This document shows positions 1 through 11,427 of a stretch of 64,000 nucleotides of DNA, one piece after another. The DNA is taken from NCBI GenBank assembly GCA_948146395.1, contig OX411552.1, forward strand, positions 9,939,686 to 10,003,685, in the 5' to 3' direction. Under the pieces are notes generated by a model. The model saw only the letters and a program-made list of their open reading frames with translations. It was not told where the DNA came from and did not search any database. Position 1 is the stretch's first letter. Every line of letters begins with the position of its first letter. Source of the DNA: Fragum whitleyi. Taxonomy: Eukaryota > Mollusca > Bivalvia > Cardiida > Cardiidae. The translations under genes and the position numbers were made by a program.

Positions 1-1365
1 GTCATTACCCCCTCTTATCTTTACCTCTGCACTCTAATAAATGAATAAATTAATGAAATATAATAATTATTTAGGTATGATTTAGAACATGTAAGTTTCA
101 GACATGTACGATGACCGAAAAAAAAACATGTATATGTGTCTCAAATCTAAAGAAAATTACAAAAAAGTGATAGTTAAAAAAGGGTAGGTATGTTACAAAT
201 GTTTTGTACTGTAACTGTACTAAGTATAAGTAGAATTTGCTATTTTGACTCGTCGATAGCATACAAAGATAATGTAATCACAAGTCACAATACCGTATTG
301 GCCTTATAACAATTACAGGGCTGGCTTTTAATGTTGAGCCAACTAGATGGTCAAAATGGTATTTCAGTGTATTTGCATTAAAAATTGTCATTCTGTTCAT
401 ACAATATATCACCATTCCATGATATCTTGAAATAGAAAAAGATGAGTACACAATTGTGCAATTGTTGTCTATCAAAGATAGATGTCCTTTTTGAAATATA
501 CAAGAAGTCAAGGTCCCAACCAAACGTCTTTGTTTTATCTTGGCTCTAGCTCTTTCATTTATAGAAAGATTCTGTATTTGAAATGAAAGTGATCGTCTGA
601 TATGAGGAGGTGTGCCATTTTAAATGATTGCTCTAGTCACTTTTGATTTGACAAATATATGCTGGCTTAAAATGACTTATTCTTCAACATCCATTATATT
701 TACTAGGATAAAAGCATTGTATTGAGTTAGTCGTATGATTTTGCTGCTTGCTAGATGCATTCTATTTCACTTTTCATTCCCAAATAGTGCATTTACTGTC
801 AAAATTTGGAAAATCATTTATGATGAACAAATTCTACACCCCTAAAATGTTTGATCAATGACATATATGTTCACATGATTCTCTATATTTATAGTATGAG
901 TATCAAAAGATTAGCCTCAAACTATTTTAGGTATTTTAGATACTTGTGCTGACTTCTCAAATTATTCTGTTTGTCTGTCTGAAACTACTACAACTATAGT
1001 GTACATTCTTTGCCAATCCATCAGTATACAATTAAAAAAGTTTCAATTAAATAAAGAAATGGTTCAAGGTAACCATATCAAAGTTTAAGAACTTTGCTGA
1101 ACAAGGTTTGATTATTGAATTGATTGTTATCCAGCTCACATTGTAACTTGAGCTTTTTTGATCATTTAATGTCTGTCGATCACCATGCATCAACAAAAAT
1201 AGAAGTGTTTACACCCTAGGAGCAGCAATTTTGTCTCAATCATTATAAAAATTTAGAATGTTTGTCTAATCATAAGGATTACCCCTGTAGAAAATGGGAA
1301 TATTTCATCAGAAAAGACAGGAAAAGGGCCTCAATTTCTTTTTCCTCTCTATGGACAATAATATA
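1..1365. other. AT-rich stretch, no feature recognised
   Basis: No open frame with coding character, splice-consistent exon, tRNA or terminal repeat was recognised on either strand. The short open frames here look like chance frames in AT-rich DNA. Confidence 0.5.
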
Positions 1366-1809
1366 GGCCCCATTCGGAACATCACTCGTCCATTTCCGTA
1401 AACTGCAACAGACCTCGGATGTATGTAAGGGGGATTGGTATGTAACAAAATCGTGCATTTTATTAGGCAGAAACAGTGTAAGAAAAATAAGCTCTGTAGA
1501 TTTATATTTTTTACAGTAAATAACAGCTGAAAAGTCTTAATTTTTGAGAATGACAAATCATTCTCAAAAATTAAGATTTTTCAGCCGTTATCTAAGAATC
1601 TAAAGATATTTATATAGGGATACGATGGTTTCACATCGGCGACCTAAACGAAAATGTTGAAGGCGTCGAGTGTTTCCACTCAAAGTTTCGAGGGCTAATG
1701 CCATCAAGTTTTTCCAAGGATTTCCAGTAATTTTTAAAAATAGTCTATCTATGTACATCCAAGGTTGATCGTGAGATTGGCCGAGTGGTGTTCCGAGTGT
1801 ATTGGCCCC
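1366..1809. mobile_element. TIR element with internal hairpin, copy 1
   Basis: A 444 bp element whose ends are inverted copies of each other: it opens with GGCCCCATTCGGAACATCAC and closes with the inverted relative (GGCCGAGTGGTGTTCCGAGT then GGCCCC). The middle (about 1535-1610) folds into a hairpin around AATGACAAATCATT, with arms containing TTCTCAAAAATTAAGA and its complement, flanked by CAGCCGTTAT / ATAACAGCTG. A second copy in the opposite orientation lies at about 48573-48992. There is no coding capacity, so it looks like a non-autonomous DNA transposon (MITE). A diverged relative may lie at 22130-22330. Confidence 0.7.
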
Positions 1810-2168
1810 TGACTTCATATACCGGTAACTTGGGTACAATGATAATGGAAAAACACAGATGCTTTGAATACATTATATGATTTGGTACTTAGTGTGTCAA
1901 TTACAAATTTATATATAAAAACTTCTTCAAGGCATGGTTATTATAGTTAAAGTCTAGATCTTTCAATTAAAAACAAAGGTGGGTGATCTAGGGTCAACAT
2001 AGTTTTCTTGATTTGTACTTGTCTCTTTTTAATAATTCAATTTAATCCATATAAAACTTTACTTGTACGATTTTTTTTCTCAATTAAGTGAAATATTATA
2101 GTCTTTTTATTTTGGGGAATCTAATTCCCCATTTATTTGTGTGTTCTATTGTGCTCTTATTCAAACAG
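1810..2168. other. unassigned, ends in a splice acceptor
   Basis: AT-rich with no repeat recognised. It ends in a T-rich tract and ..TTCAAACAG, a good splice acceptor for the short exon that follows. Confidence 0.4.
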
Positions 2169-2216
2169 GTGACCGGGAAACCAGTATTGGTTGAAGATGA
2201 TGGCGCCCAGCATTAG
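2169..2216 (+). CDS. terminal exon of an unidentified gene (putative)
   Basis: After a pyrimidine-rich acceptor (..TTCAAACAG) the open frame reads VTGKPVLVEDDGAQH and stops at TAG (2214-2216). An AATAAA follows at 2256-2261, 40 bases after the stop. The exon is clearly richer in G+C than its surroundings. I do not recognise the protein from 15 residues; no upstream exon was found in 1-2168, so the rest would lie to the left. Acceptor, composition and poly(A) signal agree, but each is weak alone. If real, a gene ends here on the + strand, which makes it odd that no SLC7A9 first exon lies between here and 11164. Confidence 0.4.
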   Translation: MTGKPVLVEDDGAQH

Positions 2217-2255
2217 CCTGGACCAAGAACCAGATGACCGGAGACTTGAATAGTC

Positions 2256-2261
2256 AATAAA
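2256..2261 (+). terminator. poly(A) signal AATAAA
   Basis: Canonical AATAAA 40 bases downstream of the putative TAG stop of the 2169-2216 exon. It is meaningful only if that exon is real. Confidence 0.4.
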
Positions 2262-3259
2262 ACATCCAGGGCTGTAACCTAGATTTCCCAATGGAGAGAC
2301 CTACTTGGCATTATTTAAATATGTAAATTTATGTCCATTTGTCCCAATCTGAAATAATTATGATACATAGAAACTATTACTCCAGAATTGCAAGGCAATG
2401 TTAGACAGTCTTGTAGCCATATACTTATTGGACTGTAAACAATAACGAAAGTTGCTTATACAATATTTTATAATTGCATAAAGGATTTTATGGTGAAACT
2501 CAAAGAATAACTCTAATGCCTTGAAATTTATAATTTAAAGAAATAGAATTTTATATGTCGGCACTGTAGACTAGAGAAACACCAAGCTCTGAATGGGCAT
2601 GGTAGAAGTTTACTCTCATTTTGTCTTTGCAAAATTACTAAAATACTAAATGAACAGAAATTTCTTAAATGCTATATGAAGGTTGTAGTTCAGAAACTAC
2701 AGCCCTTTATTTATTGATTTACTAATGGCTACAAATTAAGAATTGGTTGGACCTTCTCCCCTAATCCATTTAAACAGCGTATGTATACATATATATATAT
2801 CCTCTTCATTTGTGGGACTGGGAAAGCGAACATATGCACCTCTGGATTCTAGAAGTGCCTTTGTTCACTTTCTCAACCCCTTATGTTAGTGTAATATCTC
2901 CTTCAAGATGGCAAGATCTAGCATTTTAAACAATAATTAACTTTAACCAACTTTAGGTCATTGTTAATTATTTCAAATTTATCATCATTGATCATTATAC
3001 AAAATAATGTTGACTGAAATTAATTTTTTTTTCGGATTTGGAAATCAAGATTTTAAAATTGAGAGCTTGCACAGCATGATTCTGGCTTGAACCTATGGCT
3101 TTGTTGTTTCTTGACTTCAAACAGTCTATCTTTCTAAACACTGTAGTATCCAACAAATATCTATCTTATAAACTCATTTTTATGTTGAACAGTAATCATG
3201 CTTGCTTTGTTAAATATGAGTTTTACGTGATATTTCCAACAATATCCTATTTGTGTATA
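2262..3259. other. intergenic, no feature recognised
   Basis: AT-rich. It holds a short (AT)n tract near 2780-2800. Nothing else could be supported. Confidence 0.5.
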
Positions 3260-3494
3260 GCCGCCACCATAGCGCAGTTGGTTAGGCATAAGACTTACAA
3301 TCTGGAAGCCGTGGGTTCGATCCCCGGTGGCGGCAAATATCCTTTCCGACGTTTGTCTCTCACCAATGGGTAGATAATCGTAAACCTATGTGAGATAGCA
3401 GTCGGAGGCTAGGAAAGGATGTAATGGTAGATATAGATATAACTGCAAAATTGTTGAAAGCGGCGTAAAACCCATTCAAACAAACAAACAAACG
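3260..3494 (+). mobile_element. tRNA-derived SINE, copy 1
   Basis: The head is tRNA-like: acceptor arm GCCGCCA pairs with TGGCGGC about 70 bases on, box A lies in AGCGCAGTTGGTTAGG and box B in GGTTCGATCCCC. The body carries TTTGTCTCTCACCAATGGGT, GATAATCGTA and CTATGTGAGATAGCAGTCGG, shared with copies at 37170 and 54807. It ends in GGCGTAAAACCCATTC and a (CAAA)n tail. The same module elsewhere with clear target duplications shows this is a SINE, not a working tRNA gene. Confidence 0.85.
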
Positions 3495-3567
3495 TATGTG
3501 TATGCTACAAACTTTGAACAGCTTTGATAACCAAACAATGCAGTTTAAAATATTTGACGACTGTCTG

Positions 3568-4040
3568 AAGAAGAAGTTAAGACCTTATCTATCTACAGAG
3601 TACATTGTGAAGACTGTATTGGTTAGACTATGTTGGTGCACAAGCTGGCCAAGGGCGTTACTTTGCACACATCTGAAATTTTTGAAATATAACACAACGG
3701 CTCATTTTGTTAGAGACTTGATTCTCTAAAACTATTAAAGGTTTAATAGGAATTAAAAGAACATACTTTCAGTTAAGCGTAATACATTTGAATTTGATTA
3801 GTTAGTAGAGTGGCGCCAAAACCTGATCTTCAATGGAAACATTTATGATGACGTTTGATTGATTACAGCTTGATCCATATTATTTCAATGATATGTTCAT
3901 CTGGAAATGAAATGAGCTTGTGTGTGACATTTCCAACTATTTCACATCTGCGCAAAGCAAAGTTTCTGGCCAGCCTGTGCAGCAGCACAGTCTGACCAGA
4001 GTCTTCACTACGCACAATATCAATAGGTAAGTTCTTAATT
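3568..4040. mobile_element. TIR element with ~80 bp inverted ends
   Basis: The left end (AAGTTAAGACCTTATC, TCTACAGAGTACATTGTGAA, then ACAAGCTGGCCAAGG) recurs inverted at the right end (CTGGCCAGCCTGTGCAGCAG, CTGACCAGAGTCTTCACTAC, then TAGGTAAGTTCTTAATTG). Partial copies of the same end lie at 17990-18130 and 21620-21735 in SLC7A9 introns. It is non-coding and class II-like; exact ends are uncertain. Confidence 0.6.
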
Positions 4041-4140
4041 GCTCCTTAGGCGGTCACGCACATGCTCAAATATTTTGAGTCTTGTTTGTTAGAAAGTGAA
4101 ACATTTTTGGATACTGCAGTGATTGTTCTCAATGTTCTGT

Positions 4141-4622
4141 CTGCCCTGTAACTTGTTTCATACTATTAACCATTTTCTTCTGGCGTCATTGCCCTGTAAC
4201 TTGTTTCATACTATAAGCCATTTTCTTCCGGCGTCATTGCTCTGTAACTTGTTTCATACTATAAGCCATTTTCTTCCGGCGTCATTGCCCTGTAACTTGT
4301 TTCATACTTTAAGCCATTTTCTCCCGGTGTCATTGCCCTGTAACTTGTTTCATACTATAAGCCATTTTCTTCCGGCGTCATTGCCCTGTAACTTGTTTCA
4401 AACTATAAGCCATTTTCTCCTGGTGTCATTGCCCTGTAACTTGTTTCAAACTATAAGCCATTTTCTTCCAGCGTTATTACCCTGTAACTTGTTTCATACT
4501 ATAAGCCATTTTCTTCCGGCGTCATTACCTTGTAGCTTGTTTCATACTATAAGCCATTTTCTTCCGGCGTCATTACCCTGTAGCTTGTTTCATACTATTA
4601 GACATTTTCTCCTGGTGTCATT
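4141..4622 (+). repeat. 48 bp minisatellite, ~10 units
   Basis: Ten tandem units of 48 bp built on TGCCCTGTAACTTGTTTCAT / ACTATAAGCCATTTTCTTCC / GGCGTCAT, diverged by a few substitutions each. Because 48 is divisible by 3, one frame stays open over 172 codons, giving a 16-residue peptide repeat (LPCNLFHTISHFLPAS). There is no sign of a real gene (no splice context or flanking coding sequence), so it is called as non-coding satellite. Confidence 0.9.
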
Positions 4623-6152
4623 GATTAGTTTGTTTGTGTGATCTGGTTTCCATGGATCTTGTGTTTAGGGATCTTTGCTCTATTCAGAAACTGTATTCTG
4701 ACTTCTCCCTGAAGTGAAAGATATATGATAAAAGCTAGAAAACATTCAACCCTAGCTTTATAATCTTCTCAGACTAAAGTTTGTTCACATTATCTAGTGG
4801 GTATGTTTTTGATTGTCCCAGTTATATCTCTATTGTCCTGAATTATTTTTGATATTTCCTTAGACTTCAAGATAGCTTTTCTGTCTTTGAATCATATTCT
4901 TTTCATATGACTCTCTTTCTTTCATTAGTTTTCATCACATGAATGTTTCCTTGTGTTATGTCTAGCCTCAGCAGTACTTAATTGAAGATGAGCTCTAAGT
5001 GGGCTTCATTATGTGTCTTATCAACCAGTTTTGTATACCAGATACATATTTTACAGAGTCGGAAAGCAAAATTATTTGTTTAATTATTACTCTTGCCATA
5101 GCAGTTGTGAATTTCAGTCTCATTTTGTTTGGTAATTTTGGCCCTTGTTTACTTTATCAAAGTTTTCCAGTTTTCTATACTTTTAGAAGTATCATACCAT
5201 TATATAATTACATTAGTAATTGGAATATTCATCAATTTTATTTGTAATTACAACCATGCACTGTTTAATGTCTGCTATTGAATACATTTAAGATTGATCT
5301 CCAAGAGTTCATTAATGACATTGTCTTTTGTCCTTTAAATGTCTGAATTGGAAACATCACTCTTTTAGTCTTTTGGGTGATTTAAAAGAGAAATCCTGAA
5401 TGAGTTGTATGACATTGTTGGATGGATAACAAGTTTGGTGCACAAATTAGTATATTGTCATGCTGTAGAGAATTTTGAATGCTGGTAATTGTCAATAATT
5501 TGGGGACATGGCACATTGATGCTTTCCTTCCACTTTCCCACTTGGTGTTGGGTTGTGTTTTACACGTTTAGAACTGGTTGGACTTAGTACCATGTTATTT
5601 TTTGTTACAAATATTTAGACTGCAAAATATCTGGTAATTTTCGGAATGGAGTGAAAAGCATATAGTGAGGTAAAGGAATTTGATATCAGAAGCTTCCTTT
5701 TGGACAGGAAATTCTGGGAATGGAAAAAACAACAAAACAGCAACAACAGCAAACGAGCATATACAAGTCAAAAGGAAGAAAGATCCATTTTAAAAGCTAT
5801 TCAGAACTATGTTCTATGTTTTGTAAGACAAGAATTTCAAAATATCTAAAGAATTTCCTAGAAAGCTGGTACTAAGTTCACCCATGTTATTTAGTGTCTT
5901 CATGCATTTCACTGTTGCTTCAAGTTTGCTCTCCTCCTCATCTATGTTGTACAATACATGACAGTATTGAACATTGGAAATTGAAAAAAAATACACACAC
6001 AAGGCAATCAGAAAAGTTTTACAGAAAGAATACAGCTAGTTTTGACATAACTGTGAGGCACTTGTAAATTCTGGCACCTTCATTATCTAAATTTATCAAG
6101 GCGTTTAATTCTTTGTGAATTTCTCATTCTAATATTTTCTGTTATTATTTTT
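4623..6152. other. no feature recognised
   Basis: AT-rich unique-looking sequence. The open frame at 4999-5247 has no recognisable motif or splice support and is treated as chance. Confidence 0.5.
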
Positions 6153-7006
6153 AGCTCACCTGAGCACAACGTGCTCAAGGGGAGCTTTTAGGATCACCCT
6201 GTGTCCGTCATCAATAATCTTAAAAACTTCTTATTCTCCTGAACCACCAAACCGATTTGAATGAAACTTGACAAGAATGTTCCTTGGGTGACCCTTTTTA
6301 AAAATTGTTCGCAAAATTTTGATTGGCCCCTGAAAATGGCCGTGGCAAGGCGTGTCATTTTTTCACTTTGAAATCTTTGAACAACATCTCCTCCTGAACC
6401 ACTGGGCCAATTTCAATGAAACTTTACCCGAATGTTCCTTGAGTGACCCTTTTTGAAAATGTTCACAAAATTTTGATTGGTTGATTAATATGGGCATGGC
6501 AGGGAAATGCTTTTTTGAGCCCAAAATCATTGAACGAAATAATCTCCTGAACCACTGGGCTGATTTTAATGAAACTCTACCAGAATGTTCCTTAGATGAT
6601 CCTTTTTATCACTTGTTCACAAAATTTTGATTGGCCCATAAATATAGGTGTGGCAGGGCGGGGCTAATACTTTGAGCCCAAATCTTTGCGACATCTTCTC
6701 CTGAACCATTGGGCTGATTTTACTGAAACTTTACCGGAATGTTTCTTGGGTGACCCTTTTCTAAAATTGTTTACAAAATTTTGATTGGCCTATGAATATG
6801 GGCGTGGCAGGGTGGGGCTTATTTGAGGTCTCCTCACTAATAAGTGACTGGGCAGGGTCTATTTTAACTTTAAATTCTTGGAATAACATCTCCTCTTCAA
6901 CAATTTGGCAATTGTGCATGAAACTTTGCCAGAAAGTTACTTGGATGAGATCCATTGGACCAATAAAGTTCAGGTGAGCGGTTTAGGGCCATTCTGGCCC
7001 TCTTGT
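6153..7006 (+). mobile_element. hairpin-capped tandem element, family A
   Basis: It starts with the palindromic cap AGCTCACCTGAGCACAACG / TGCTCAAGGGGAGC and ends with CAGGTGAGCGGTTTAGG followed by the short palindrome GGGCCATTCTGGCCC and TCTTGT. Between them lie about four monomers of ~165 bp whose core reads CCACTGGGCCAATTTCAATG, AAACTT, TTGATTGGCC and GGGCGTGGCAGGG. It is non-coding: open frames across it are byproducts of the monomer. Confidence 0.85.
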
Positions 7007-8634
7007 TTTATCTTCTTATTTTAGATTATAAAAATATATTTGCTGGCTTTTCTGGATTTTCTATTTGAAAGAAAAATAAAGAAAACAATGATAATAAGAT
7101 AAAATAAATGATCGTAATAATGACAAATATGTTTAATATTCAGGAGGTGCTGGAAAAGACATGTGACTCAGTTACTAGCTAGACCATTTTTATTATTGAC
7201 AAACATGCTAGATTTTGCCATCTTAGTATATGTCCTTTATGTTTTAATTTTGATAATATTATTGGGTATTTTGAATTTTCAAAAAAGGTGATCTGGAAAA
7301 AAAATGCTGTTTTTTAATGAAGTTAATCAATAATCAGATTATGCATGAACATTTGAAATGAATTTGGTGAAAGGAAAAAAGGCAATGCCTATATAATCAG
7401 ATTAAAAAATTAACTTTGCATAAAATTATATTAATCACTTTCTTACAAACATATATATTGGTTATTTTATCACCTAAATTTTCAAAAAGTGTTTTTGTAC
7501 ATATGTTATACTAATTAAATATTACTGATTTCTAAGGATGTTCATGAAAACTAATTGATAGAATGATGTTCATGAAAAAATAGCACATGCCTTGATATTT
7601 CAGTTATTGGGTATACTGCAAAGAGACATATGAACTTTAGCTTTCAAAGAAAATATTATATTCCTGTTGTTTGGTTTAATGAAAATCTTGAAAAAAGAAA
7701 CCTAAGCCTCTTCCAGCATTATCATTGAACATTTAGGATTTAACATTACATAAAAATAACCCACACAATTATTCAAATAGGTTGATTCTGGGAGCCCGGA
7801 ATTGCCACAGCTCAGTAAATTTGTCTTAGAAATTGAAGAAACCATGTCTACCTTAGAAAATGTTTTTTGCTATTGCCATAATTATGATATCTGAAGAAGT
7901 ATACAATTTGATGCAATTTGTTTCATAATTTCTTTAGCTGAATTCTTGTAGGTGACTAGTTAATTTTGAATGTATTTTTGATTTACTTTGAACAATAGTA
8001 ACACATGTTATGAATATGAGTGTATCTTATTAAAAAAACTTACATTTTTTATCTTAAATATTAAGGCATATGCCAAAACAACCACTATCAGGACAATTCT
8101 TATTATATAGGCATTGCTTTTGAATCACAATGAATAACAAAATGCACGAAAAGTAGTATGCTATAATCAAAACTTTATAAGAAATTACAACTGACTGTTT
8201 AGACGGAACAAAAGTCATTAGTTTTAATATTAACAGCTATCAAAGCAAATCTTTGTACCAAGAAGTACTTCAGTCTCCTTTGCATGAAGAAAGAGTCCAA
8301 AAATATATTACTGTATGGTACTCTGAAAAAAGCCGAAGAAATACTTCTTTTATGGCAAATACAGAATCTTGGAACCTAAAGCATGACCGATAACGCTAAT
8401 GAAAATAAAAAAAATGCCTAACTATAAAAACTGAGTTGAAGACCAGTTTGAGAATGATGCATGAGGAATTCCTTCTATATCCTAGACTAATTCAATCATT
8501 CAAGTTCTATTTTGTTTTTGGTATTACTGCTTCTCTAACACAAATAGAAGAGAAGGTGTATAAAGCAAGTACTCTGTAGTCACAAAGCTTTTATTATTTT
8601 TGACACAATAAAATCGCATTAGTCCATCTACTCA
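7007..8634. other. AT-rich, no feature recognised
   Basis: Long AT-rich stretch with many homopolymer runs. A short open frame starting near 7785 after ..CAAATAG was considered and not accepted. Confidence 0.5.
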
Positions 8635-8758
8635 CTAATACCCCTGATAGTATGAAGACCCCTGTCTTGCCCTCCTAAAATCTTCTGGAGAGACGTGCAG
8701 GGGTCTGTCCTGATAGAAGGTCCATACCGTTTGTCTTCCGCTGTTTTGGAAAGACTCT
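8635..8758 (-). CDS. terminal exon of unidentified minus-strand gene
   Basis: Read on the - strand, a strong acceptor (TTCCCACACCAG) precedes an exon that begins one base into a codon and encodes 40 residues to a TAG at 8637-8635. The segment ESFQNSGRQTVWTFYQDRPL is followed by HVSPEDFRRARQGSSYYQGY. It is polar and charged with a tyrosine-rich end, as in a cytoplasmic tail. Its phase matches the donor of the exon at 9785-9873 exactly (GG + A). I do not recognise the family. Composition is richer in G+C than the flanks, which supports coding. Confidence 0.6.
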
Positions 8759-9295
8759 CTGGTGTGGGAAGGGTTGAGAATAAAAGTTAGAGGTTTAATG
8801 TCTAAGATATGCTCCAGTAAAAGGCATTCTCTCTTGAATAACAACATCTTTTAAAGAAGTTTTGATACAAGAATTAGCATTTGATAAAATTGGCAGTCTA
8901 TGACTAATAATGATAAGCTCAATGCATACTATGGATTTTTATTTTTTTCTTTTTGTCTGGATATTTTTTTATGAAAAGATGAAAAAGTTAAATTACATTA
9001 TTTGTAAGTTATGTCTTTGGAGTATGTCTTCTGCGTCATAATGCCCTCCGATATTACGGAGAGACATTAGTGACTTTTTGCCCCAAATTTAGATCTAATA
9101 TGGATTAAACAATGCCAGTAAGCCCTCCATGAGTTGTATTCTGGGACAGCTCGTGTACAGCCGTGTATATTGACTATTTTGTGTTTACATGATTATTAAA
9201 TAATCTGTTTATTTGTATCTTTTGCAGGCTGTTCCTCTCTATATAAAAATGGAGTGACGCTATGTGGCTAGTGATAGGACTGTTTTTTTCTTCAC

Positions 9296-9615
9296 TTTTT
9301 CACTGGGAAGGAAAAGAGAAGAAAGAGAACATGTTTTTGGATCCCACTGACTTTAATTTTGGATTCGACCAGGAGTTTAAAACTTGAAAATAGCATCATG
9401 GTTTTGTAAGGTCACTGAGAAGACTTTACATAACTTGTTTATCATCGTAGGAAAATCTAAATTTGTTTCATTTATTCACTGGGAAGGATAAGTGCAACAG
9501 ATATCGCGATCTTGGCGGCCAAATTTGTCGTCATGTCTTTAAACATTTGGGCGGTTTTGGCTTCGCGGCCTGGTCTCTAATTTCTTTGTTCTATTTTTTC
9601 ACTGGGAAGGAAAAA
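9296..9615 (+). repeat. three dispersed copies of CACTGGGAAGG motif
   Basis: TTTTTCACTGGGAAGGAAAA or a one-base variant occurs three times (about 9296-9315, 9471-9490, 9594-9613) inside the intron of the putative minus-strand gene, spaced 176 and 122 bases apart. The sequence between copies is not repeated. Function unknown. Confidence 0.6.
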
Positions 9616-9784
9616 TATTGAACAAAGCACGAAATTTTGTCGAATTGACACATTGTAAATACATATTGAAATGAATAGCCTGTGTCATTTTGTCCTCCAT
9701 TGGGCGGATTTCTCATTCATTTTGATGCTAAGGAGTGACATACATGACACATTTAATATCCCCCAGTTTGAGTCTCTAATTTAC

Positions 9785-9873
9785 CCCACCCCGTCACAAG
9801 ATACACAGCCAAACTCGTCCTCATTCTTTATATCACTCTCATTACGTAGTTCAAAGTCCTCATATGTCATTAA
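9785..9873 (-). CDS. penultimate exon of unidentified minus-strand gene
   Basis: Read on the - strand: acceptor ..CCTCAACAAACAG, then 29 codons (LMTYEDFELRNESDIKNEDE, FGCVSCDGV) plus GG, then donor GTAAAT. Joining to 8758-8635 makes GGA and keeps the frame open to the stop, giving ..DGV-G-ESFQ... The peptide is acidic and resembles a soluble tail or linker. Upstream exons were not found between 9874 and 11163. The ATG at codon 2 could be a start, which would make a 69-residue protein, but an internal exon is equally possible. Confidence 0.5.
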
Positions 9874-9919
9874 CTGTTTGTTGAGGTGACAACTATGCAA
9901 AGCTATTGTCAGTCGTCGA

Positions 9920-9989
9920 TGGGGCAGTACAAATTTATTGTAAGTGCCTATAAATTTATAGGCACTTACAATAATATTGCATTGACCCC
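9920..9989. repeat. palindromic element P (GGGTCA type)
   Basis: Arms around TAAGTGCCTATAAATTTATA and GGCACTTACA, with outer GGGGCAGTAC / GCATTGACCCC. One of about 15 copies of the P palindrome in the window. A more decayed copy follows at about 10029-10095. Confidence 0.8.
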
Positions 9990-11163
9990 TTCCTGTGCCT
10001 ATGATTGATTTGATTGCTCAGCATATATTATTTGTAACTGCCTATATGTTTATAGTTATGAATGTTTTGGGCTGAATCATTGAATTGTTTATAGGCTTTT
10101 GCAATAGCTATGTAGTAACACCTCAATGTCATCTAATATAAATCTCATGGTTTATTTTTAAGTTCTCATCCTTTTTGTTTATATTCCTCTCTTCTGTAAT
10201 TTTGGTCACAATAAATTCCATTTCCAAGCAACACCCTTCCATGACTAAGCTTTTCCATCAAATTGTATCGATGATAATGCTAAATATTATTTGCTTTGCC
10301 TGTTTGTAAAATTATATATACATTATACACCAGAAAAGTATATTTCAATGCATTTAATTGACAAAATAACCCATCATTGATCACCTTCATAACATATAGT
10401 ATTCCAGGGACTGCAGATGTATCAAATATTTATTATGAAATTCTGAAATATTGAATTTTTAATAAAAAATGGGAAAACGTGTTTTCAATGCATTTTCAGT
10501 TTCAATATATTTTCTTATTTTGGGAGTATGTAGACCATTAAAATCCTTGCTGTAGAGTTTATCACTCAATGTTTTTATGAAAACTTTGGCAATGAAGAAT
10601 GTTTTTCTTTCAAGTAACAACAGTATTTCTGGAATTCTATCAAATATCAAACACCATTGACATAAACCATCAAAAACATTTCAATAAGCATATTGATGTT
10701 TACAAACTTGTACTAAAAATTCACAAACATGACCTTTAGTAAATACACTTTTTATGACAAGATAACAAATTAGTTTATGGAATCTTTTGATATTGTGTCA
10801 TTTACATCAAAGTTCAAACAGGGGTCTTTGGTCTTTAATTGTATCTTTACAGTAATACAAGACAGCAATTCAGCAAATTATAGACATATATTTAAATAAA
10901 AGTACATGCAACTGTGTACATTTCTTTCCAATGGCCACAATTTTGGTGGTACAATGTATTACCAACATCAATTTGCTAATCCTCATACCATCCTACATAA
11001 AACTCATTTACCAATGCATTGTCAATAGCTTTATAGAGAAAAAAACATGTCAGTTTTGCATTCGAGTCATGCTTTAATGTCATCATAAGGCAAACATTTA
11101 AACAATTAAACACTCTCCCTCTTGAATAAAGATCTTGAAACCATGCATTATTTTTATCACTAG
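9990..11163. other. no gene feature recognised
   Basis: AT-rich. It was searched specifically for the missing SLC7A9 N-terminal exon (a GSGIF-type TM1 motif) and for further exons of the minus-strand gene at 9785. Neither was found. Confidence 0.5.
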
Positions 11164-11427
11164 GTGCTTTGTCGTATTCTGAGTTGGGAACAATGATCAC
11201 AAAGTCGGGAGCTGAGTATGTGTATCTGAAAGAAGCCTTTGGACCGTTACACCCAACTCTCGGACCCATTCCATCATTTATGTACGCCTGGACGTCAGTA
11301 TTAATCTTAAAACCAGCATTATTTGGTGTGGTAGCTATGAGCTTTGCCTTGTATACAGTGGAGCCATTCTATGGTCCCTGTGGTCCGCAGGATTTGCCTG
11401 TCAAATTGGTGTCAGTCTTGTGTCTTT
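11164..11427 (+). CDS. SLC7A9: SLC7A9-like exon a (first visible; TM3-TM4)
   Basis: Acceptor TTTATCACTAG. The first two bases GT complete a glycine codon from an unseen upstream exon, then [20 protein letters not shown] and on through [13 protein letters not shown]. It ends with one base (T) before donor GTAAGT. It contains the candidate heavy-chain cysteine in FYGPCGP. Confidence 0.92.

Noticed and set aside
3260..3334. Possible tRNA gene (cloverleaf-like head)
   Set aside because: The same head with the same body occurs at 37170 and 54807 with target duplications and A-rich tails, so it is the head of a SINE.
7785..7880. Open frame GSPELPQLSKFVLEIEE.. after CAAATAG as an exon
   Set aside because: No convincing donor site (GTTTTTTG), no neighbouring exon in phase and no recognisable motif.
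9228..9258. Plus-strand exon after CTTTTGCAG encoding AVPLYIKME and stop
   Set aside because: Only nine residues, no upstream partner, and it overlaps the intron of a better-supported minus-strand pair.
10976..11269. 97-codon minus-strand open frame
   Set aside because: It is antisense to the first visible SLC7A9 exon, which is supported by splice sites and family motifs.
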